Below, piece by piece: positions 16,095 to 24,813 of a stretch of 64,000 bases of DNA (position 1 is its first letter; each line of letters opens with the position of its first letter). The notes under the pieces are model-generated. The model saw only the letters and a program-made list of their open reading frames with translations. It was not told where the DNA came from and did not search any database. A program made the position numbers and the translations under genes. The stretch is from NCBI RefSeq assembly GCF_001514495.1, contig NZ_BCNM01000017.1, positions 103,586 to 167,585 of the forward strand, in the 5' to 3' direction. This stretch comes from Paenibacillus pabuli NBRC 13638. GTDB lineage: Bacteria; Bacillota; Bacilli; Paenibacillales; Paenibacillaceae.

Positions 16095-18185
16095 TTACAC
16101 GCTGCCTCCCGCAAAGGAGGATGAGGTACGAATAGGCTCGCCCAATGGATTGTTTCCATTCATGTCCGGTGCTGCTTGGGCTCCTTGCTGCAGCTGATAC
16201 ATTTGATAATAGCGTCCTTTAAGTTGCATTAGTTCATCATGTGCACCTTGTTCAACAATACGTCCGCGATGCAGGACCAGGATCTGGTCTGCTGAACGAA
16301 TGGTAGAGAGACGGTGAGCGATGATGAAAGTCGTGCGTCCTTTTTTGAGGACTTCGAGCGCATTTTGAATTAATGCTTCCGTTTCAGTATCGATATTCGC
16401 CGTAGCTTCATCGAGAATCAGGATAGCCGGATCGAATGCCAGCGCACGAGCGAAGGAGATCAACTGCCGTTGTCCGGCAGATAACGTGCTTCCTTTTTCG
16501 ATAACCGGCTCGTCGAATCCTTGCGGGAGATGGGCAAGAATTCGCTCAGCACCTACGTCGCGCAGCGCCTGTTCAATCTGGGCACGAGTAATCTTCGCGT
16601 CTCCGAGACTGACATTGGACGCCACGGTACCCGTGAACAGGTACGGATCTTGCAATACGATGCCCATATGTTCGCGAATCCACTGTTTGGGCAGATCCTT
16701 GACGTTCTGACCGTCGATCGTAATCTTGCCTTTCTGTGGATCGTAGAAACGGAAGAGCAGGTTGATGATCGAACTTTTGCCGGAACCGGTATGGCCTACG
16801 AGGGCGACTGTTTGACCTTGTGATGCTTTGAACGAGATGTTGTTCAGCACATAATCTTTTTTATAAGCAAAGGATACATCGTCAAACACGACATTCCCCT
16901 TGTATCTTGGCATCGAGCCATCGGTTACCGGTTCACCTGGTTCATCCATCAGTTCAAATACACGTCCAGCGGATACCAGTGAGGAATCCAGGTTCGCGAG
17001 TTGGTTCACCATACCCGTAATCGGCTGGAACAAACGTCCGAGAACGTCAACGAATGCATATAACACACCCAACGAGATAATACTCGTGCCGTCCAGCACA
17101 CTGGAGCCAAAGTACCACAGAACAACTGCAAAAGCCATATTCCGTAATACGTTAACCAGGTTGTGAGAGGTGAAAGCGTTCAGGTTGAGCATTTTGTTTT
17201 GGTGTTTCATATAATCATCATTCAGATCCTCGAATTCCTGTTTGGTCTGTTTCTGATGACGGAATACCCGGATAATCGACATCCCCTGAATGGATTCGTT
17301 AATAATTGCATTAATCTCGCTCAGGCGTGAACGAATAATGGTATTGTACCGCGTAGCGATTTTACGATAGAGCACAATCCACAGAACCAGCATCGGTACA
17401 ACGAACAGCGAGATCAATCCGAGGCGGAAATCCAGCAGGAAGAGCGCAACATACACACCCGTAATCGTAATGATCCCTGAGAAAAAGTTGGACAGAACTG
17501 CAACGAACAGATCCTTGACGGCTTCCGTATCGTTGGTGACCCGGGAGACCACTTTACCTGCGGGCAGGTTGTCAAAAAAGTGTACCGGCAATCGCTGGAT
17601 GTGCGCATACACATCATTACGCAGTCTTTGAATGACTTTGTTGGCAGAAGATTGCAGCCAGTATGTTTTACCAAATTCCATAATGACCGAGATGACTAGG
17701 AAGATCATGTAATACACAATCAGTTGATAGATGCTTGGCATTTCCGGTTTGTAAAAGGCAAAGAGTTCACCAGCGGATAAAGGCACCGCCGCATATTGAC
17801 CCATCACTTCGCCTGCGCGTGTTACTGTCAGTGTTCCATTCGCATAGGTTCGATCCCCATCGGGGGCACTAACGGGTTCATTCACAAAATAAAAACTTCT
17901 TCCGGCTTGCAGTACGCGTACCTCGGTACCCTTCGTTTCATCCGCTTCAAACCGGCCTTCACGTTTATAATTCTTTCCATTATAGACGGCCGCTTCGCTT
18001 GAAGCTGTGGTCTCATAGAAAGGCTGCTCAATGGCGAGCAAATGATTGTCGATCATGGACTTGGCGATGAAAGGGCCGGCCAGCTCAGCCGCAACACCAA
18101 TCGTAAGCATAATTAAAGCGGCAATAAACGTACCTTTGGCTTTCAGGGCGTATTGAAGCAGCCGTTTGCCTGTATTAGACTTCAA
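16095..18185 (-). CDS. bmrD: Heterodimeric ABC multidrug exporter subunit, BmrD-like
   Basis: 696-aa fused membrane-ATPase protein. Six membrane segments precede a nucleotide-binding domain with Walker A GHTGSGKSS, signature LSAGQRQL and Walker B ILILDEATANID, keeping the catalytic glutamate. Between the first two membrane segments there is an extra ~100-residue hydrophilic domain (about residues 48-145), like the extracellular domain known in BmrD. The partner gene lies 12 bases upstream. The pair probably exports drugs. Confidence 0.88.
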   Translation of the reverse strand: MKSNTGKRLLQYALKAKGTFIAALIMLTIGVAAELAGPFIAKSMIDNHLLAIEQPFYETTASSEAAVYNGKNYKREGRFEADETKGTEVRVLQAGRSFYFVNEPVSAPDGDRTYANGTLTVTRAGEVMGQYAAVPLSAGELFAFYKPEMPSIYQLIVYYMIFLVISVIMEFGKTYWLQSSANKVIQRLRNDVYAHIQRLPVHFFDNLPAGKVVSRVTNDTEAVKDLFVAVLSNFFSGIITITGVYVALFLLDFRLGLISLFVVPMLVLWIVLYRKIATRYNTIIRSRLSEINAIINESIQGMSIIRVFRHQKQTKQEFEDLNDDYMKHQNKMLNLNAFTSHNLVNVLRNMAFAVVLWYFGSSVLDGTSIISLGVLYAFVDVLGRLFQPITGMVNQLANLDSSLVSAGRVFELMDEPGEPVTDGSMPRYKGNVVFDDVSFAYKKDYVLNNISFKASQGQTVALVGHTGSGKSSIINLLFRFYDPQKGKITIDGQNVKDLPKQWIREHMGIVLQDPYLFTGTVASNVSLGDAKITRAQIEQALRDVGAERILAHLPQGFDEPVIEKGSTLSAGQRQLISFARALAFDPAILILDEATANIDTETEALIQNALEVLKKGRTTFIIAHRLSTIRSADQILVLHRGRIVEQGAHDELMQLKGRYYQMYQLQQGAQAAPDMNGNNPLGEPIRTSSSFAGGSV

Positions 18186-18197
18186 AGCATTGACCTC

Positions 18198-19943
18198 CTA
18201 CGTGGACAAATTAGACTCCACCTGTTGCCGTTCATACTGTTCACGGTACCAGCCGTTCATAGCAAGCAGTTCCTGATGGGTTCCTTCTTCCGTAATTTTT
18301 CCGTGCTCAAGTACGATGATTCGGTCAGCATGTTCAATAGCAGACAGGCGATGAGTCGAGATCAGCGTCGTTTTGCCAGAGCGTTTGTTGCGTATATTTT
18401 CAATAATTTTGGCTTCGGTTCGTGCATCGACGGCAGATAGAGCATCATCCAGAATGAGAATATCCGGGTCGGCGATAAAGGCACGGGCCAGTGATACCCG
18501 CTGTTTCTGTCCACCAGACAGCGCGATCCCTTTTTCACCAACGAGGGTGTCCAGACCATCGGATAATGTGCCCAGATCCCCATCAAAGGCTGCGGTACGA
18601 ATCGCTTCCATAATCACGCTGTCGTCCGCACCCGGTTTACCGAATTGAATGTTCTGACGAACCGATTTGGAGAACAGCACCTGTTCCTGCGGAACGTATC
18701 CAATCCAGCTGTGCAGGTCGTCTTTGGCGATATCCTGAATCGGATGTCCGGAGATGCTTAACTTGCCTGATCCGGCAGGGTATTCATGCAGCAATTGTTT
18801 CAGCAGGGTTGACTTGCCACTACCTGTACGTCCCACGATACCCAGAGTCTGCCCGCGACGAAGCGAAAAGCTGACATGGCTGAGATTGTCGACGGTAGAA
18901 CTAGGATAACGGAAGGTGACGTCCTGCATCGCGATCTCTTCCGGGTTGGTAATGTGAGCAGGTTGCTCAATATCTTTTACAGCAGGTTCTACAGATAAAG
19001 TCTCATTAACACGATCCAGTGATGCACTACCACGCTGCATCAGGTTTATCAGTTCACCGATGGCAAACATCGGCCAGATCATCATCCCCAGGTACATATT
19101 GAACGATACGAGATCCCCCAGGGTAATTTCATTATGGAAAACAAGATAAATACCATAGGCAAGTGCAATCACATAACTGAGTCCGACACATAACCGGATC
19201 GTGGGTTCGAACAATGCATCCATCTTGGCCACGGCCAGGTTTTTGCGGTATACATCTTCCGTGACATCAGCGAACCGTTTTTGGTCCATACGTTCCTGAA
19301 CATAGGCACGCACGACTCGAATACCGGCAATAGATTCAAGCACCTGATCATTCATGTCTCCGAATGCATCCTGTGCCAGTGTATATCGCTGATGCACAGC
19401 TTTACCATAGATCATCATGGCGATGGCGATAAAGGGCAGTGGAAGGATTGCGGCCAAGGTTAATTTCCAGCTGACCAGAAATCCCATGGCGAATAATACG
19501 GTTGCCAGAAAGGCAGTGGAGTCGGTTAACGTCAGCATGCCGAAGCCTGCTGTGGTAGCAATGGAACGAAGATCATTCGTGGCACGTGCCATCAGATCGC
19601 CGGTTCTGTTTTTCTCAAAAAAAGGCGGGGTCATTCGCAGCAAATGGTCCATAAAACGTGACCGAAGCAAGCGTTCAACCAGATTGGCACCGCCAAACAG
19701 TTTGTGCATCCATATGTACGTTGTAAGATAGATGATAATAACCGTTCCTAAAATAAGTAGGATATAGCGTGTGAGGGAGGCGCCAGTGATGGAACCGCGT
19801 ACAATCTCGTCAATGGCATTACCCAGAAGACGAGGAGGCAGCAGTTCGGCTATGCCTACCAGAATAAGCAGGATGACACCGATGAGGTATCGTTTGCGTT
19901 CCAGCCGGAAAAACCAGGCCAGATTTTTAAGTACAGAGAACAA
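18198..19943 (-). CDS. bmrC: Heterodimeric ABC multidrug exporter subunit, BmrC-like
   Basis: 581-aa fused membrane-ATPase protein, first gene of the pair. Walker A is GRTGSGKST, the signature is LSGGQKQRVSLARA, and Walker B is ILILDDALSAVD: the catalytic glutamate is replaced by aspartate. This gives the one-active, one-degenerate ATP site pattern of BmrCD-type heterodimers together with the following subunit. A leader peptide and terminator precede it, which suggests induction by attenuation. Confidence 0.88.
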   Translation of the reverse strand: MFSVLKNLAWFFRLERKRYLIGVILLILVGIAELLPPRLLGNAIDEIVRGSITGASLTRYILLILGTVIIIYLTTYIWMHKLFGGANLVERLLRSRFMDHLLRMTPPFFEKNRTGDLMARATNDLRSIATTAGFGMLTLTDSTAFLATVLFAMGFLVSWKLTLAAILPLPFIAIAMMIYGKAVHQRYTLAQDAFGDMNDQVLESIAGIRVVRAYVQERMDQKRFADVTEDVYRKNLAVAKMDALFEPTIRLCVGLSYVIALAYGIYLVFHNEITLGDLVSFNMYLGMMIWPMFAIGELINLMQRGSASLDRVNETLSVEPAVKDIEQPAHITNPEEIAMQDVTFRYPSSTVDNLSHVSFSLRRGQTLGIVGRTGSGKSTLLKQLLHEYPAGSGKLSISGHPIQDIAKDDLHSWIGYVPQEQVLFSKSVRQNIQFGKPGADDSVIMEAIRTAAFDGDLGTLSDGLDTLVGEKGIALSGGQKQRVSLARAFIADPDILILDDALSAVDARTEAKIIENIRNKRSGKTTLISTHRLSAIEHADRIIVLEHGKITEEGTHQELLAMNGWYREQYERQQVESNLST

Positions 19944-20009
19944 GTGGTATCCCTTCCTTTCAAGTTCGTGAAATGCATGTTCCGTTCATGTGCAGCCGTT
20001 TGAACCCAC

Positions 20010-20044
20010 AAAAAAAGACATACCGCACGCAGGCGGTATGTCTT
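20010..20044 (-). terminator. Intrinsic terminator (attenuator) in the bmrCD-like leader
   Basis: On the minus strand AAGACATACCGC (20044-20033) pairs perfectly with GCGGTATGTCTT (20026-20015), followed by about seven T. It lies after the leader peptide and about 70 bases before the exporter genes, so it can stop transcription unless an alternative fold forms. Confidence 0.85.
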
Positions 20045-20157
20045 GGGTATCATTCATACGGCAGCATGGCTCCGAGAGCAGAGCCACCACCGTTAGATAA
20101 AGTTCGATTGTGAGAAGCAAAACAGCAAACCTATTCAGAGGCTTCTGTGATGCGGAC

Positions 20158-20238
20158 TTATGAACGAAATAACGATTTCATGGGTGCTCCGGTATTTAGT
20201 TGTGTGCTAAATTGATGTAGATCGTCATTGTTAAACAC
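20158..20238 (-). CDS. 26-aa leader peptide of the ABC exporter operon
   Basis: GTG start at 20238 preceded by AAGGGTGG; 26 codons, stop at 20158-20160. The product starts MFNNDDLHQF and ends GAPMKSLFRS. It lies between a strong promoter and an intrinsic terminator. In Bacillus subtilis the bmrCD genes are controlled by the small BmrB reading frame through ribosome-mediated attenuation; this arrangement is the same in outline. No sequence identity with BmrB is claimed. Confidence 0.65.
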   Translation of the reverse strand: MFNNDDLHQFSTQLNTGAPMKSLFRS

Positions 20239-20293
20239 CGTAACCACCCTTTCTTTTTTGGTAATAAATTGCATGTGGATCTCGTATGTTTGC

Positions 20294-20323
20294 ATCTTAA
20301 CATCGAATTTTACAATCTGTCAA
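20294..20323 (-). promoter_or_regulatory. Promoter of the exporter leader
   Basis: On the minus strand TTGACA (20323-20318), 18 bases, TAAGAT (20299-20294). Transcription would start around 20287 and read through the leader peptide. Confidence 0.75.
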
Positions 20324-20474
20324 ACGTTTTTCAAAAACGAAATATCTAATGATTAGTAACGGGCTAACTCCGTAATGATGAACTTTTATTGCATATTTGC
20401 GGTGTGGAAGGTTTGTAATCGAGCCACTGTAGCGATATGATGTAACATATATATAGAGAAGGAGTTGTCACCAA

Positions 20475-20771
20475 ATGAGTACCCTACATGTATCTGAGCG
20501 AGCTGCTCGCTGGTATAAGGAAGAACTGAATTTGAATGAAGGAGACAGCATTCGATTCTTCGCCCGTTATAGCTCTGGCGGAGGACTTCATCCCGGTTTC
20601 TCACTGGGGATCGCTGTAGAGGAACCGAGACATCCTGCGGACCAAACCAACGTATCGGGGATTCAATTTTTTATGGAGGATCATGATTACTGGTATCTGA
20701 AGGGGCATCAACTTCACGTAGATGTAGTTGAGGAAGGACAGGATATCGAATATCGCTACACAGAGATTTAA
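20475..20771 (+). CDS. HesB/YneR-family protein without cysteines
   Basis: 98 aa of the HesB-like (IscA-fold) family, YneR branch. Typical A-type iron-sulfur carriers use three conserved cysteines, but this protein contains none, as in YneR proteins, so it is unlikely to carry a cluster in the classical way. Visible family features: LHVSERAARWYKEELNL at the N-terminus and FFARYSSGGGLHPGFSLGI in the middle. AGAAGGAG precedes ATG 20475. Function unknown. Confidence 0.78.
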   Translation: MSTLHVSERAARWYKEELNLNEGDSIRFFARYSSGGGLHPGFSLGIAVEEPRHPADQTNVSGIQFFMEDHDYWYLKGHQLHVDVVEEGQDIEYRYTEI

Positions 20772-20842
20772 CGTGATACATCTGCGTATATAGAATGGCA
20801 CATCACCGGTCGCACCGATTTTCGAACAGGAGGAGATACGAA

Positions 20843-21292
20843 GTGAATCCGCCAGCCCGAGATTTGGCCCAGTATATCGCGAACCGCTCTTATATTGTTG
20901 TAAAGGCTGCGGTTCGGGCCGAGAATGAACAAGGTGAATTGTTATTGATTCAGCATGCTGAACACGGTCATTGGCGTATTCCTGTGGGACAGATGCGCCC
21001 GGGAGAAGCCATTGAGGACACCGCGCACAGAGAACTCTGGGAGGAGACGGGGTGGACTACCCATCATATGACACTTGAGGGTTTGCATTCCGGTCCGAAT
21101 ATGAGACATTTACATGCCAGTGGAGATGAAGAATATTACGTCATCGCGATGTTTAGAGCCCAGATTGTTCAGGATTCGCTTGTAGAGTCGCGAGTGAATA
21201 GTGAAGCAGGTCTGAAGTTCTTTGATCCAAAATCATTGCCCAAGCTGAATGATCTTAGCCGGATATTGCTAAAGTATCCCCGAATGGAATAA
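20843..21292 (+). CDS. Nudix hydrolase
   Basis: 149 aa with a full Nudix box, G-x5-E-x7-REL-x-EE-x-G (from GQMRPGEAIEDTAHREL, about residues 51-73). It probably hydrolyses a nucleoside diphosphate derivative; the substrate cannot be told. The start is GTG at 20843, seven bases after AGGAGGAG; a longer reading from 20795 has no ribosome site. Confidence 0.85.
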   Translation: MNPPARDLAQYIANRSYIVVKAAVRAENEQGELLLIQHAEHGHWRIPVGQMRPGEAIEDTAHRELWEETGWTTHHMTLEGLHSGPNMRHLHASGDEEYYVIAMFRAQIVQDSLVESRVNSEAGLKFFDPKSLPKLNDLSRILLKYPRME

Positions 21293-21305
21293 ATAAACGA
21301 AGAAA

Positions 21306-21331
21306 GAAGCCTTTCCGGCCGGGAAGGCTTC
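21306..21331 (+). terminator. Intrinsic terminator after the Nudix gene
   Basis: GAAGCCTTTCC (21306-21316) pairs with GGGAAGGCTTC (21321-21331), followed by TTCTT. Confidence 0.75.
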
Positions 21332-21415
21332 TTCTTGTCGTGTTCTATATGAGATGGAGCCAGGTTAAGAAGCAGGGGCGTTGTTCCTCATAAATGACGG
21401 GTTTCAACAACTAGA

Positions 21416-21931
21416 CTAGACTTGATCAAGTGGTTCTTCATCGTCCATTGCAAAATCAAAGTCGTCAATATCGAATACCCGTACAGGAGATGCCGATTCG
21501 ATAATACGTGCAATTAATTCAACCTGATCGGTCAGTATAGGGATATCCAGACGCTGTGAAGTGAGCAGCAGTTCAGTCTCAATGGGATCGAAATATTCAC
21601 CGAATTGAGCGGTATCAACCGCATTAATGATAGCGATGGATACCTGGTCACCAAAAAGAATAGACGGACTTTTGGCCCAGGGAATAGCCAGGGCGCGCTC
21701 TATTTTTTTCTTATTCAGCGGTTCTTCAAAATAAGAAATGATTTCGTTGATTTTGGATTTCACATGTTGGTCATCTGCCGGATTATCCATCAAAGGGTCA
21801 GGGCTGGTCTGAAATTCATATAACTCAAGGATGGTGGTATAAGGAACAATATATTCAACCGGCGCCGGGGGCGCGAGTAATTGACCGTAAATTGCCACCA
21901 TCACGGCTTCGGTAACAAATTGACGTGACAT
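21416..21931 (-). CDS. Conserved protein of unknown function
   Basis: 171 aa, acidic, mainly soluble, starting MSRQFVTEAVMVAIYGQ. The segments DPIETELLLTSQR and DIPILTDQVELIARII suggest a mixed alpha/beta fold, and the C-terminus is very acidic (FDIDDFDFAMDDEEPL). No family is assigned. It stands alone on the minus strand between two terminators or gaps. Confidence 0.65.
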   Translation of the reverse strand: MSRQFVTEAVMVAIYGQLLAPPAPVEYIVPYTTILELYEFQTSPDPLMDNPADDQHVKSKINEIISYFEEPLNKKKIERALAIPWAKSPSILFGDQVSIAIINAVDTAQFGEYFDPIETELLLTSQRLDIPILTDQVELIARIIESASPVRVFDIDDFDFAMDDEEPLDQV

Positions 21932-22118
21932 GGGTTCCTGAATCCTCCTGCGGCCATTTAATAGTTGCGAGTTGAATCAATGATATGGACTGGAAGATCA
22001 TCCAATTGATTCCTCTGCTATGGACTTGACTTGGTGCTTAATTGCATGAATAGAAGTATATCATACAACGGTGGGAAAAACAGCCAGTCAGCAGAAGGAT
22101 GTCAAGTCCCAACTTTTC

Positions 22119-22571
22119 TCATGATTTTCCTAAGAGTAAAGACAGAATTCCTGCGGCAATCAGGGGGCCGACGGGTACACCCTTGAACAAGGCAACCCCA
22201 AGAACAGTACCAATAAGCAGTCCGGCAACGACGGTAGGCTGTGTACTCATCAGCGTAGCTCCACGTCCACCCAGATGGGCGACTAGTAAACCGACCCCAA
22301 TGGCAAGCAGTGATTTCCAGTGCAGAAAAGACTCTCCAATCGTCTGCAAACTGATTTTGCCGCTGGCAAGAGGTGCCATAACACCAATGGTCAGGATGAT
22401 GATACCGACCGTAAGACCATACTTTTCCAGCCAGGGAAAAGCCTGATTTAGGTTCAGCACCCGCAGCAGCAACAGAAATACCATGGCTACGGTTACGGGT
22501 GTGTTACTGCTGATAATACCTAGCGCGGCAAACACGAGCAACAGCAGTGAGGTCATATCCATCGCTTTCAT
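22119..22571 (-). CDS. DUF441 membrane protein
   Basis: 150 aa with four or five hydrophobic segments and the family pattern LLVFAALGIISSN, AFPWLEKYGLTVGIIILTIGVMAPLASG, GVGLLVAHLGGRG and VGPLIAAGILSLL. Belongs to the YtwI/DUF441 family of unknown function. The start at 22571 overlaps the ypdA stop as ATGA, so the two genes are translationally coupled. Confidence 0.85.
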   Translation of the reverse strand: MKAMDMTSLLLLVFAALGIISSNTPVTVAMVFLLLLRVLNLNQAFPWLEKYGLTVGIIILTIGVMAPLASGKISLQTIGESFLHWKSLLAIGVGLLVAHLGGRGATLMSTQPTVVAGLLIGTVLGVALFKGVPVGPLIAAGILSLLLGKS

Positions 22572-23566
22572 TCCCCTTCGATCTGCCCGCGATGACGACT
22601 TACGATATGTTCTGCAATATATCTTCCATGCCAGCGGCCTGATTCAATAAATACTTCATTGGCATTACGCCCTGAAGCGATAACTCCACCAACGTATATG
22701 CCGGGCACACTACTCTCCATCGTTTGCGGGTCATATACCGGTTTATCCATATCCTCAGACATCTCGACACCTATGGAAGAAAGCAGCTTGCGGTCGGGAC
22801 GGAAACCGGTTAAGGCCAGCACAAAGTCATTATCGAGTTCACTTGTTGAGCCATCTGAATGGACCAAACGAACAGAATCATCCAATATTTCAGTCACACG
22901 TGAGCCCAGATGAAGTGAGATTCTGCCTTTCTGCACCATGCTTTCGAATAATGGACGAACCCATGGTTTAATGTGTTCCGAAACACCACTCCCGCGATAG
23001 ACCATATCAATATGCACACCAACACGAACCAGTTCCATGGCGGCATCGACCGCAGAATTGCTTCCTCCAATGATGGCGACACGTGTACGGGTGTACGGAT
23101 GAGCTTCCCGGAAATAATGAGTGACTTTATCCTTGTCTTCGCCAGGGATGCCAAGATAGTTGGGGTGGTCAAAATAACCTGTTGCAACAACGACATTTCG
23201 TCCTTCATGAACGATTGCCTGACCGCGACGATTTACCGTATGTACTTCGAACGTGCCATCGTCCTTGCGCTTAATTTCACGGGCTTCCTCATAGTTATGA
23301 ACGCGCAGACCGAAGTGTTCGGCTACCTTGCGATAATAGGCGAGTGCCTCGTAACGAAAAGGTTTGTCGTTCGGTGTGCTGAACGGAACGTTCCCAATCT
23401 CAAGCAATTCCGCTGTACTGAAAAACTGCATATGGGTTGGATACAGATAAATAGATTGGACGATATTGTACTTCTCAACAATTACAGCTGATAGTCCCAG
23501 CCGCTCGCATTCAATGGCAGCTGATAGACCGCATGGGCCGCCGCCGATAATAATGACATCTTCCAT
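22568..23566 (-). CDS. ypdA: YpdA-family bacillithiol disulfide reductase
   Basis: 332-aa flavoprotein. The N-terminal FAD motif VIIIGGGPCGLSAAIE is at about residues 4-19; the second dinucleotide site VAIIGGSNSAVDAAMELV is near residue 160. The cysteine in GGGPCG is the one linked to bacillithiol disulfide reduction in YpdA. The start at 23566 has AAGGAGG at nine bases on the minus strand; a longer reading from 23593 would include that site. The gene is divergent from an ArsR-type regulator. Confidence 0.9.
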   Translation of the reverse strand: MEDVIIIGGGPCGLSAAIECERLGLSAVIVEKYNIVQSIYLYPTHMQFFSTAELLEIGNVPFSTPNDKPFRYEALAYYRKVAEHFGLRVHNYEEAREIKRKDDGTFEVHTVNRRGQAIVHEGRNVVVATGYFDHPNYLGIPGEDKDKVTHYFREAHPYTRTRVAIIGGSNSAVDAAMELVRVGVHIDMVYRGSGVSEHIKPWVRPLFESMVQKGRISLHLGSRVTEILDDSVRLVHSDGSTSELDNDFVLALTGFRPDRKLLSSIGVEMSEDMDKPVYDPQTMESSVPGIYVGGVIASGRNANEVFIESGRWHGRYIAEHIVSRHRGQIEGE

Positions 23567-23705
23567 GTTCTTAATCCTCCTTATTTCAAGCACTATAATC
23601 CTACCGTAAATACGGCCCTAATGCCAGTTTAAGAAGGGGTCCAACACAAAGAATTGATCCAGAAGCAGGAATTTGACTTGGAATAGAGAAAAGATTAGTA
23701 TCAAA

Positions 23706-23721
23706 TTAGATATTCATCTAA
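23706..23721. promoter_or_regulatory. Operator-like inverted repeat before the ArsR/DUF2087 gene
   Basis: TTAGAT (23706-23711) and ATCTAA (23716-23721) are perfect inverted arms around ATTC, in the gap between divergent ypdA and the ArsR-type regulator. Suitable as a regulator binding site for either gene. Confidence 0.5.
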
Positions 23722-23742
23722 ACGAAAGCGAGCTGAGCGATA

Positions 23743-24336
23743 ATGCAACTGGAGAAGATTGTGGCCTACCACAAGGCCCTGGCTGATCCGACCCGGCTTC
23801 GGATGCTGCTGTTGTTGTCCCAGGGAGAACTTCATGGTCAAGCGCTTGCTGACAAACTCAACCTGTCACAGCCAACGGTTACACATCATGCATCCAAGCT
23901 AAGAGAAGCTGCGTTAATCAAGGAACGCAGAGAGAAAAACACGGTGTTTTTCTCTCTTAATCCTTCTTTTATTCGAGAGCATGCGCAGGCCTCAGTTGAT
24001 TTTATTTTTAAAAGAGAGGAGGTTGCTGATATGAGTGATGTGAATGAAACGTTGAAAGCATCCGTCATGCGAAATTTTTTCTCCAAAGATGGACGGTTGC
24101 GCCAAATCCCTGCTCAGTACAAAAAAAAGCTGATTGTACTTGGTCATCTGGTCGAGCAGCTTGAATTTGGACGGAAATATACGGAGAAGGAAATCAATAC
24201 ATTTATTCAAACCTATCATGAGGATTTTGCCACCATTCGTCGGGAGTTCATCATGCACCAGTTCATGTACCGGGAAGATGGGATTTATGAACTGAATCCG
24301 AAGGAAATGTGGACACGGTGGGATCAAGTGAGATAA
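23743..24336 (+). CDS. ArsR-type regulator with DUF2087 domain
   Basis: 197 aa. The N-terminal winged helix (about residues 5-85) has ADPTRLRMLLLLSQGELHGQALADKLNLSQPTVTHHASKLREAALI-type features; the C-terminal DUF2087 domain (about 105-195) shows MRNFFSKDGRLRQIP and KKLIVLGHLVEQ followed by EKEIN. The pairing of these domains is common in Bacillota regulators; the signal sensed is unknown. It is divergent from ypdA, with an inverted repeat between them. Confidence 0.88.
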   Translation: MQLEKIVAYHKALADPTRLRMLLLLSQGELHGQALADKLNLSQPTVTHHASKLREAALIKERREKNTVFFSLNPSFIREHAQASVDFIFKREEVADMSDVNETLKASVMRNFFSKDGRLRQIPAQYKKKLIVLGHLVEQLEFGRKYTEKEINTFIQTYHEDFATIRREFIMHQFMYREDGIYELNPKEMWTRWDQVR

Positions 24337-24352
24337 GTTTTGGGAAATAAAC

Positions 24353-24382
24353 TTGACAAAAGCAGACGAAGCTGTGTAACAT
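24353..24382 (+). promoter_or_regulatory. Promoter of the rsgA leader
   Basis: TTGACA (24353-24358), 18 bases, TAACAT (24377-24382), directly upstream of a small leader peptide with a strong ribosome site. Confidence 0.65.
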
Positions 24383-24414
24383 GATGGATAATTCTACAAG
24401 GGAGGCGATGTTAA

Positions 24415-24486
24415 ATGACAAATCTAATGGCAGTATACGTTAATTTGAATATGAACAGCGTCTCCGGAACGGATCAATGCATGTAA
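24415..24486 (+). CDS. 23-aa leader peptide upstream of rsgA
   Basis: ATG at 24415 has AAGGGAGG nine bases upstream; 23 codons, stop at 24484-24486. The product begins MTNLMAVYVNLNM and ends GTDQCM. After the stop comes a GTATTG-TTCG-CAATAC hairpin (about 24508-24523), then an intrinsic terminator. Promoter, strong ribosome site, short peptide and terminator together are typical of ribosome-sensing attenuators. Confidence 0.6.
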   Translation: MTNLMAVYVNLNMNSVSGTDQCM

Positions 24487-24557
24487 TTTTACGGCAGTTG
24501 GGCAGTATTGTTCGCAATACGGTCCATATGTACGTAAAAAGTAACATGCACAAATGA

Positions 24558-24587
24558 AGCCGCGGGTGACGTACCCGTGGCTTTTTT
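24558..24587 (+). terminator. Attenuator-like terminator before rsgA
   Basis: AGCCGCGGGT (24558-24567) pairs with ACCCGTGGCT (24573-24582), with one G-T pair, followed by six T. A related GCCGCGGGTGCAG segment recurs near 24694-24708 and could take part in an alternative fold. Confidence 0.8.
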
Positions 24588-24813
24588 GTATGCCGAAATG
24601 GGGTTGTTTCTGGATAACGAGTACCGGATTGTCGTCTTGATGCGTCCGATATGAATGCCATATTAACAACCATTCGTTCGGCTAACTTCTTATTGCCGCG
24701 GGTGCAGTACTGCTCGTGGCTTATTTGGTTTGATGCCGGACCGGAGTGTTCATTGTTGATCGTTGTTAATGGCCTTGAAGGAAACACACTATTGATCGGG
24801 AGGAATTTTTATT

